NCBI GenBank assembly: GCA_028702975.1
Contig: JAQVNT010000052.1
Location: 1 to 9,052, forward strand
DNA length: 9,052 nucleotides
Direction of reading: 5' to 3'
Source: Candidatus Delongbacteria bacterium
GTDB lineage: Bacteria > UBA4055
Part shown: positions 1 through 5,644 of the stretch, one piece after another
How positions within the stretch are numbered: the first letter of the stretch is position 1
Layout of the letters: each line of letters begins with the position of its first letter
The notes under the pieces: generated by a model
What the model was told of the DNA's origin: nothing
The model's input: the letters and a program-made list of their open reading frames with translations, nothing else
Databases searched by the model: none
Made by a program: the position numbers and the translations under genes

Positions 1-639
1 GTCGAAGTGACGCAGATAGGCAAGGAACCTCATTATTACGACAGCCCGGTCTTAAAAGAAACAGGCTGGAACATCATGTTCGACGAAGGCATGTTCTGCA
101 AAGTCATAAAAACCGGCATGATCTCTGTCGGGGACTCGGTCGAGTATATTAAAAAACCGCTGAAGATACACATAATTACCTTAAGCGACCGTGCCTACAG
201 AGGTGTTTACGAAGATAAGAGCGGCCCGAAGATAAAGGAAAAACTCGAAGAGCATTTTAAAGGTATTGAAACTGAAATAACTTCTGAAATCATGCCGGAC
301 GATAAGGAATCGCTGCAGAGATCTCTGGAAAAAGCCGTTTCCGAATATGCCGACATTATTTTTACAACAGGCGGGACCGGCATAGGCCCGAGAGATATCA
401 CGCCCGAAGTCGTGAGCGGGTTCTGCGACAAGCTGATCCCGGGAATCATGGACCACATCAGGATCAAGTACGGTCAGACCATACCCAACGCGCTCCTTTC
501 AAGAAGCGTCGCCGGAATAAAAGAAAAGACCCTGATCTATGCTCTTCCGGGCAGCGTCAGGGCCGTTGATGAATATATGAACGAAATACTTTTAACCCTG
601 GACCATCTTATCAAAATGGCCTACGGCGGAAGCCACTAA
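1..639 (+). CDS. mogA: MOSC domain / MogA-MoaB-type molybdopterin protein fusion (5' partial)
   Basis: The reading frame is open from base 1, so the gene starts upstream of the window; the GTG at base 7 is internal to a MOSC domain and is not taken as the start. 212 residues are visible. Residues 1-51 are the C-terminal part of a MOSC domain (VTQIGKE, then DEGMFCKVIKTG and SVGDSV). Residues about 54-207 are a MogA/MoaB domain with LSDRAYRGVYEDKSG, the acidic IMPDD (residues 98-101), the nucleotide/molybdopterin loop TTGGTGIGPRDITPE (122-136) and ALPGSVRAV (181-189). MogA-type proteins adenylylate molybdopterin before molybdenum insertion; MOSC domains are sulfur-carrier or Moco-binding domains. 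This fusion is a recognised arrangement in anaerobic and other bacteria. At the position where family members usually have GKECHxxC, this protein has GKEPHYYDS. It converges on the minus-strand operon and shares its terminator region. Whether it acts as MogA or MoaB cannot be decided from sequence alone. Confidence 0.9.
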   Translation, partial: VEVTQIGKEPHYYDSPVLKETGWNIMFDEGMFCKVIKTGMISVGDSVEYIKKPLKIHIITLSDRAYRGVYEDKSGPKIKEKLEEHFKGIETEITSEIMPDDKESLQRSLEKAVSEYADIIFTTGGTGIGPRDITPEVVSGFCDKLIPGIMDHIRIKYGQTIPNALLSRSVAGIKEKTLIYALPGSVRAVDEYMNEILLTLDHLIKMAYGGSH

Positions 640-665
640 AAAAAAGGGCGGAAAAATTTCCGCCC
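638..665 (-). terminator. Rho-independent terminator of the minus-strand operon, in the convergent gap
   Basis: A perfect inverted repeat at 646-665 (GGGCGGAAA, 2 nt, TTTCCGCCC) is flanked on its left by eight A (638-645). Read on the minus strand this is a GC-rich hairpin followed by eight T, placed 6 nt after the stop of the propeller-protein gene. On the plus strand the same hairpin directly follows the mogA-fusion stop but is followed only by GCATTTCTATT, so termination in that direction would be weaker. The A-tract overlaps the last bases of the plus-strand stop codon. Confidence 0.85.
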
Positions 666-671
666 GCATTT

Positions 672-2291
672 CTATTCGCCGCTTTCAATACTTCTTTCAG
701 CCTTCTTTTTGGCTCTTCTTTCTTTCTTTCTTCTCAATGCTTCTTCATCCACTTCAGGTTCGTAAGGTATCGCATTAACTGTACTTACCGTCTTAATTGT
801 GTTATCAGGCATGTTAAAATACTGATATTTTAGAAATATGAAAGATTTTTCACCGAGTACAGGGAAATCCGTATCGTCAGAAATCGGAAGCTGTTTTATA
901 TAAAATCCGTCATTTTTACTCCATTTTTCCATATCGACAAGGAAGATCGATTCATAAGGGTCGTATTTTGCCATAAGCAGAAGGTCATCTGAAACAAATG
1001 ATATGCCCTGATCTTTCGTTGCAACATCACCCATTATATAGGGCGAGCTCGAATTTTCAACGATCCTTGATCTAATGGACCCGTCATTACCGAATTTCAT
1101 TTCCGCTACCTGAAGATTGATAATATTCATCCTCTTTTCCCTGAAGGCGTTCGGGGTCTTCTGTATAGGCAGTGCCGCGCAGTAATACAGCCTTTTCCCC
1201 GACGGTCCCCACTGGTAAGGGTAATCTCTGTATCCGGTCAGTTTGTCTATTAGAGACGATTTGCCGGTTTTGAGGTTATAGACCACCAGAGAGTATTTTG
1301 CATAACCGTAATTTTCCTTAAATTCATCGCTGAAGCTTAAAAAGGCTATGACATCAGGATCTGAAGGTGAAGATACAGGCTTGATCTGATCGAATTTTCT
1401 ATTGAAGAGTACTTTATATTTTACATCACTGAAACCGTCCGGCTCATATTTGAAGATGTCTTCAGCTACTGCAATATTTAAGTACCTATTGTATTTTTCC
1501 TTTATATTCTCCTTTTCGATCCTGACAGTAAAATAAAGGTCTTCTCCAGTAGAATTAAAATCTGCATAAAGGCAGTGATTGACGGTTCTTTTTGGCTCTT
1601 CAAACTCGATTCTCTGAATAATTACAGGCACTTCCTCAATAAAATAAGGATCTGTTATTTTTGCTATGAAAATCTGTTCCCTGTTCTCGTAACCATTAGA
1701 GTAAAAAACCAGCGCATTTTTTGAAGGATGCCAGCTCACGCCCCTGTCTTTTACAGGAAAAGGTATCATCTTTATATTCTGCTCGTAATCCTCAACTGGT
1801 GATATCTGAAAAAGAAACTCAGATTCCATATTATATAAAAAAAGCCTTACGGATTCGTCTCCGGGCACGCTCACTTCAAAACTGATAATATCCCCGTTGA
1901 ACGGCGACTGCTGAAGGTTAGAAATGTAGCCCTGTATCTCAGGGTCGTCGCCTCCAAGAAGTTCTTCGGTTTTAACATTTCTTCCGTCGAATATATTATT
2001 GAGCAGTTCCGGCAGTTTTTCGCTGATATCCGGCAGGTTCTCAACCGGTTCGACAACCTCTATCTGATCCTGGACCTCACCGACGTTTATAATTTCTTCA
2101 GCCGTCTGACCGTTGTCAGGAGAAGGCGCAGATGTTCCTTCTGTCCCCTGAAATTCAATGGGCATACCTTCGCTGCTGTCTATCAGGTCTCCTCCGAATC
2201 CTGTGAATTCACTGCTGCCGTCGTCGAATGCCGACTGACTGTAACAGCAGAAAACCGCTGTAAAGATCAGAGATAATAATATTTTTTTCAT
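672..2291 (-). CDS. Exported TolB/PD40-like beta-propeller protein of unknown function
   Basis: I do not recognise a named family. The chosen ATG at 2291 gives 539 residues beginning MKKILLSLIFTAVFCCYSQSA, a clear Sec signal peptide with cleavage likely near residue 20-21; the two adjacent Cys do not form a good lipobox. The frame extends upstream to 2342, but that would overlap the preceding gene and bury the signal peptide. GGGGGCGGG lies just before the ATG. After the signal comes an acidic, Ser/Gly/Pro-rich low-complexity stretch (about 22-120). Next are repeated blade-like strands of the WSPDGKxIAF type: VSWHPSKNALVFYS (185-198), ADFNSTGEDLYFTV (243-256), SPSDPDVIAFLSF (308-320) and YQWGPSGKRLYYC (359-371), with a weaker one near 427-442. 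The C-terminus is strongly basic (RRKKERRAKKKAERS, about 520-534). A periplasmic or surface propeller that binds a protein or polymer is inferred from the fold only. It is the last gene of the operon, 13 nt after the topoisomerase gene. Confidence 0.8.
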   Translation of the reverse strand: MKKILLSLIFTAVFCCYSQSAFDDGSSEFTGFGGDLIDSSEGMPIEFQGTEGTSAPSPDNGQTAEEIINVGEVQDQIEVVEPVENLPDISEKLPELLNNIFDGRNVKTEELLGGDDPEIQGYISNLQQSPFNGDIISFEVSVPGDESVRLFLYNMESEFLFQISPVEDYEQNIKMIPFPVKDRGVSWHPSKNALVFYSNGYENREQIFIAKITDPYFIEEVPVIIQRIEFEEPKRTVNHCLYADFNSTGEDLYFTVRIEKENIKEKYNRYLNIAVAEDIFKYEPDGFSDVKYKVLFNRKFDQIKPVSSPSDPDVIAFLSFSDEFKENYGYAKYSLVVYNLKTGKSSLIDKLTGYRDYPYQWGPSGKRLYYCAALPIQKTPNAFREKRMNIINLQVAEMKFGNDGSIRSRIVENSSSPYIMGDVATKDQGISFVSDDLLLMAKYDPYESIFLVDMEKWSKNDGFYIKQLPISDDTDFPVLGEKSFIFLKYQYFNMPDNTIKTVSTVNAIPYEPEVDEEALRRKKERRAKKKAERSIESGE

Positions 2292-2304
2292 AACCCGCCC
2301 CCGT

Positions 2305-4275
2305 TTATTTTGGATCGCCTTCGTCATCCGCCGTCTGTTCAAAAAGATCCGGCTGGAGTTTCACTTCATCTTTTTCCTCTTTCTCCGCCCTTATCTTAAC
2401 GATGTTCTTGCTGGATATTCTCACGCCGTTCGCACTAAGACCTTTGACCTTATAGTCCGAAAGATCGAATTCCGCAGAAAAATTTCTCATTTTTTTCGAC
2501 GCTTCGAACTCGCAGATGAAATGAAGGTCCGTCCTTTTCGTAAAGTATTCCAGCCTGCAGCCTTCCGGATAATACCTGTACTCTTTATCCAGAATATACT
2601 TTATCTCGTTGAACCTTTTTAAATAACACCAGTTCGTTTTTTTATCCCGGTAAATTAGAGAGAAAATCACGCCTTCAAGCCTGTTCGTAGCATCAAAATA
2701 CTGCAGACCTTTGCCGATGAACTCCTTCTCATGCACTTTTACCACTTTATGCATGCCGTTCTTGAACATTAATAGGACATGTGAAAATTCACTCACCATC
2801 GTGTATTCATCAGATTTGACATTCGTTCCCAGGTACCCGGTCGATCTGTCATAATGAAGTTTTAAGTTCTCAATCGCCGCATCCTTTGCCAGAAGCGTTT
2901 CGATGCTTTCTATCTTTGTACGCCTGGGGTGACTTTCGCCGTATTTGGCTATCAGTTCACTTATATAGTCAACTGTATAATCTTTCATCCTGCCCAGGTT
3001 TTTGCCGACCTGTTTTATCTCTTTTTCTATCTCTTTTAATTCTTTTTTGTTTTTATCGATATCGAACCTTGAAATTTTCTTTATCGGCAGAAGCAGAAGT
3101 TTTTCAACATCGTCATAGGTGACCTCTCTGTAAAATTCTGATTCAAAGTGTATGAAAGAGTCTTTCACGGCGTTCAGGATCATCGTATAATTCTTGAGCT
3201 CTTCGATCTTTTTATATATCCTTTCCTCGACGAAGATCTGCGCAAGTGTCCTGGCCAGAAACTTTTCTTTAAGCTGGTTGAGTTTTATTTCAAGCTCGGT
3301 TTTGAGGTACTCCTTAAGATCGTCCGTCGCCTGTCTGATTATATCGGTGACAGTAGAGATCACAGGAACTTTATCATTTATAACGAGAAGAGAAACGGAA
3401 ATGCTTTTTTCACATTCCGAGAATGCATAGAGAGCAGAGATCGCCTCATCCGAATTGTACCCTCTAGCGAGATTTATTTCTATTTCGACTTCCGAGGTTG
3501 TGTAATCGTTTATCGACGCTATCTTTATCTTACCGGATTTGGAAGCTTTCTCCACTGAAGCTATCAAAGACTCCGTCGTAGTTCCGTAGGGGATTTCTTT
3601 TATTACGAGTTTTTTGTCTGTCGGCGCTTCAATAACGGCCCTGACCCTGACCTTCCCGTTGCCGTCTGCGTACTCACCCGCATCAACTATGCCGCCCTGA
3701 ATAAAATCCGGATAGAGCCTGAATTCCCTGCCCTCAAGATAATCTATCTGAGCCTGAAGCACCTCGTTAAAATTGTGCGGCAGTATTTTTGTCGACATTC
3801 CCACAGCTATACCTTCAACTCCCAGAAGCAGAAGCACGGGTATCTTTGCCGGCAGGGCGACCGGTTCCTGATTTCTCCGGTCGTACGAATCCGTAAATTT
3901 TGTGATCTCTTTGTTGAAGAGGACCTCTTTGGCAAGCGGGGTCAGACGGGCCTCGATGTACCTTGGCGCGGCCGCGTTGTCTCCTGTCACTATATTGCCG
4001 AAATTGCCCTGGGTTTCAATAAAATAATTTTTTGAGGCAATACCGACCAGCGCGTCCCCGATCGAACTGTCCCCGTGCGGGTGGAACTGCATCGTGTGCC
4101 CGACAATATTGGCCACCTTGTTAAATCTGCCGTCATCCATGCGGAACATCGAGAAAAGCACCCTTCTCTGGACAGGCTTAAGTCCGTCCCTCATGTCAGG
4201 TATGGCTCTGTCCTTCACGACATAGTTCGCATATTCGAGAAAATTTGAGTCAAGCAGTTTTTTCAGATTACTCAT
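2305..4275 (-). CDS. parC: Type IIA topoisomerase subunit A, ParC type with short C-terminal domain
   Basis: 656 residues; breakage-reunion subunit that cleaves and passes DNA together with a GyrB/ParE ATPase subunit. MRDGLKPVQRRVL (28-40) and HPHGDSSIGDALV (65-77) are the winged-helix region; the catalytic pair is R105-Y106 in AAAPRYIEARL. LPHNFNE (165-171) and YPDFIQGG (188-195) lie in the tower. A charged helical stretch at about 405-432 fits the coiled-coil arm. PRYIEARL, GKIKIASINDYTTSEVEI, ALYAFSECEKSIS and the C-terminal segment (GYLGTNVKSDEY 480-491, IYRDKK 541-546, KGLSANG 611-617) are in the style of Bacteroidetes-type ParC, not GyrA. No GyrA box (QRRGGKG) is present. The region after the core is only about 185 residues including the tail, against roughly 350 or more expected for Bacteroidetes ParC. 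At quinolone-relevant positions it has S70 and D74. The gene starts 14 nt after pyrF and may be annotated as gyrA elsewhere. The last residues include QPDLF (641-645). Confidence 0.9.
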   Translation of the reverse strand: MSNLKKLLDSNFLEYANYVVKDRAIPDMRDGLKPVQRRVLFSMFRMDDGRFNKVANIVGHTMQFHPHGDSSIGDALVGIASKNYFIETQGNFGNIVTGDNAAAPRYIEARLTPLAKEVLFNKEITKFTDSYDRRNQEPVALPAKIPVLLLLGVEGIAVGMSTKILPHNFNEVLQAQIDYLEGREFRLYPDFIQGGIVDAGEYADGNGKVRVRAVIEAPTDKKLVIKEIPYGTTTESLIASVEKASKSGKIKIASINDYTTSEVEIEINLARGYNSDEAISALYAFSECEKSISVSLLVINDKVPVISTVTDIIRQATDDLKEYLKTELEIKLNQLKEKFLARTLAQIFVEERIYKKIEELKNYTMILNAVKDSFIHFESEFYREVTYDDVEKLLLLPIKKISRFDIDKNKKELKEIEKEIKQVGKNLGRMKDYTVDYISELIAKYGESHPRRTKIESIETLLAKDAAIENLKLHYDRSTGYLGTNVKSDEYTMVSEFSHVLLMFKNGMHKVVKVHEKEFIGKGLQYFDATNRLEGVIFSLIYRDKKTNWCYLKRFNEIKYILDKEYRYYPEGCRLEYFTKRTDLHFICEFEASKKMRNFSAEFDLSDYKVKGLSANGVRISSKNIVKIRAEKEEKDEVKLQPDLFEQTADDEGDPK

Positions 4276-4289
4276 TAGTTACCGGCCCT

Positions 4290-5099
4290 TTACATATAAC
4301 TGTTTATCATATCCCTTAATTTTTTAGCCTCTTCACCGGCCCTTTCCGCAAAATCAGGACCGTCTGAGGCAAATATTATCCCTCTTGACGAATTTACAAG
4401 AGCAAGCACCTCGTCCTTCACGAACCCGTACTTTACGGTATTCTCAAGATCACCCCCCTGCGCTCCTATCCCGGGTATCAGGTAAGGCATATCGGGAGCC
4501 AGATGTCTTATCCCTTCGAACATTTGGGGATGTGTCGCGCCTACAACAAGGCCGCAGTTCTTATTTATATTCCATGAGCTGATCTTTTCTATTACGATCT
4601 CGTAAAGATATCTTCCGTCAGGCATTTTCTGCATCTGGAAATCGAACGAGCCTTTGTTGGAGGTCAGCGCCAGTATAAAAACGCCCTTATCCTCTCTTTC
4701 AAGGAACGGGGTGACTGAATCTTCGCCCATATAAGGGCTTACCGTTACCGCATCGCAGTTGAAAGTCTCGAAAAAAGCTTTAGCATATTTTTTTGAGGTG
4801 TTGCCAATATCGCCCCTCTTTGCGTCCGCTATCTTAAGCACGTCATCGCCCATCAGTTCAAGCGTTTTCTCAAAATATTCAAACCCTTTGGTGCCGAACT
4901 GCTCATAGAAGGCGAGGTTAGGTTTGTATGCCGCAGAATATTCTTTGGTAGCCGCGATTATCTCTTTGTTGAATTTAAGAACCGGATCTTTTTCATTTTT
5001 CAGTATCTGAGGCAGCTTTCCAAGTTCAACATCAAGTCCGACACACACGGCCGAGCCTTTCATTTTAATCGTATTGATCACTTTCTGTTTAAAATTCAT
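4290..5099 (-). CDS. pyrF: Orotidine 5'-phosphate decarboxylase (type 2)
   Basis: Converts OMP to UMP, the last step of de novo pyrimidine synthesis, in the cytoplasm. The 269-residue protein has VGLDVELGKLP (20-30), the substrate-pocket KPNLAFYEQFG (59-69), the catalytic IADAKRGDIGNT (90-101; K94 with D92 and D97), VSPYMGEDSVTPF, LALTSNKGS, LIPGIGAQGGD and NSSRGI for phosphate binding. DAKRGDIGNT and the total length match the type 2 (about 270 residue) subfamily rather than the 230-residue E. coli form. The start at 5099 (MNFKQKV) is preferred: GGGGA lies a few bases upstream and it begins 2 nt after the acetyltransferase stop. An in-frame upstream codon at 5135 would overlap that gene. No attenuator or other pyrimidine-responsive leader can fit in the 2-nt gap, so expression probably follows the operon. 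Confidence 0.95.
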   Translation of the reverse strand: MNFKQKVINTIKMKGSAVCVGLDVELGKLPQILKNEKDPVLKFNKEIIAATKEYSAAYKPNLAFYEQFGTKGFEYFEKTLELMGDDVLKIADAKRGDIGNTSKKYAKAFFETFNCDAVTVSPYMGEDSVTPFLEREDKGVFILALTSNKGSFDFQMQKMPDGRYLYEIVIEKISSWNINKNCGLVVGATHPQMFEGIRHLAPDMPYLIPGIGAQGGDLENTVKYGFVKDEVLALVNSSRGIIFASDGPDFAERAGEEAKKLRDMINSYM

Positions 5100-5101
5100 C
5101 T

Positions 5102-5644
5102 TTATTCCCCGTTTTCTATCCTGAACCCGAAACACAGGCCTTTTAGTTTACTGCCGCCTATCTCGTAAGTCTTTGTGGTTAAGAGTTTCCCTCCCATTCT
5201 TCTATAAAATTCTTTTGAGGGATTATCCTTAAGCACCCAAATAATATACGAAAAAATTTTCTTTTTTAGAAATATTTCTTCAAAATGCTTCAAAAATTTT
5301 CTTCCGATACCCTTTCTCTGATGCCCTTTAAGAATATAAACGGCTTTGATCTCCCCTTTATACCCTTGAGTCCGTTTAGAAAATCTTCTTACCTCCCCGC
5401 CGGCGCAGAAACCTACTGTTTCCTTATCTTTTTTTGCCAGCAGAACAGTACCTGCAGACGGTTTGTTCTTATCCCGGAAGAAAAATTCCTTCCACTTCGC
5501 TGCGCTTTTTTCAAGGCTCATCCCGTCCAGTTTTTCGTCAGGCACTATCGCTCTATAGGTTGTCCTCCAGCAGCCAACATGTATCTTCGCAATGTCGCTT
5601 ATACTGCGGACACCGGCCTTTTTTATTTCGTAACCGTCATGCAT
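5102..5644 (-). CDS. GNAT-family N-acetyltransferase
   Basis: A 180-residue acyl-CoA-dependent N-acetyltransferase; the substrate cannot be told. The N-terminal helix motif HVGCWRTTYRAIVPDEKLD (22-40) is typical of a common GNAT subgroup. Motif A is VYILKGHQRKGIGRKFL (102-118), with the Q-x-x-G-x-G pyrophosphate loop at 109-114. Motif B is NPSKEFYRRMGGK (141-153). The ATG at 5644 is chosen; it overlaps the gyrB stop region by 8 nt, and a TTG one codon earlier is also in frame. There is no strong Shine-Dalgarno sequence at this start, which fits translational coupling to gyrB. The gene sits between the two topoisomerase subunit genes. Protein-modifying, drug-modifying or metabolite-acetylating roles are all possible. 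Confidence 0.9.
   Translation of the reverse strand: MHDGYEIKKAGVRSISDIAKIHVGCWRTTYRAIVPDEKLDGMSLEKSAAKWKEFFFRDKNKPSAGTVLLAKKDKETVGFCAGGEVRRFSKRTQGYKGEIKAVYILKGHQRKGIGRKFLKHFEEIFLKKKIFSYIIWVLKDNPSKEFYRRMGGKLLTTKTYEIGGSKLKGLCFGFRIENGE

Noticed and set aside
7..639. A complete molybdopterin gene starting at GTG 7
   Set aside because: The codon lies inside a conserved MOSC strand and the frame is open upstream; the gene is truncated by the window, not complete.
2231..2250. Possible lipoprotein signal in the propeller protein (FCCYSQS)
   Set aside because: Residues before the Cys pair (TAVF) do not fit the usual L-[AS]-[GA]-C lipobox, so a signal peptidase I site is more likely.
2292..2342. N-terminal extension of the propeller-protein frame up to 2342
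   Set aside because: It would overlap the end of the topoisomerase gene and place a basic peptide before a clear signal peptide; the ATG at 2291 has a G-rich upstream sequence and fits the 13-nt gap.
3148..3558. A 136-codon plus-strand open frame opposite the topoisomerase A-subunit gene
   Set aside because: The amino acid composition is Phe/Tyr/Arg-rich as expected from antisense of a Lys/Glu-rich coding strand, and no motif is seen.
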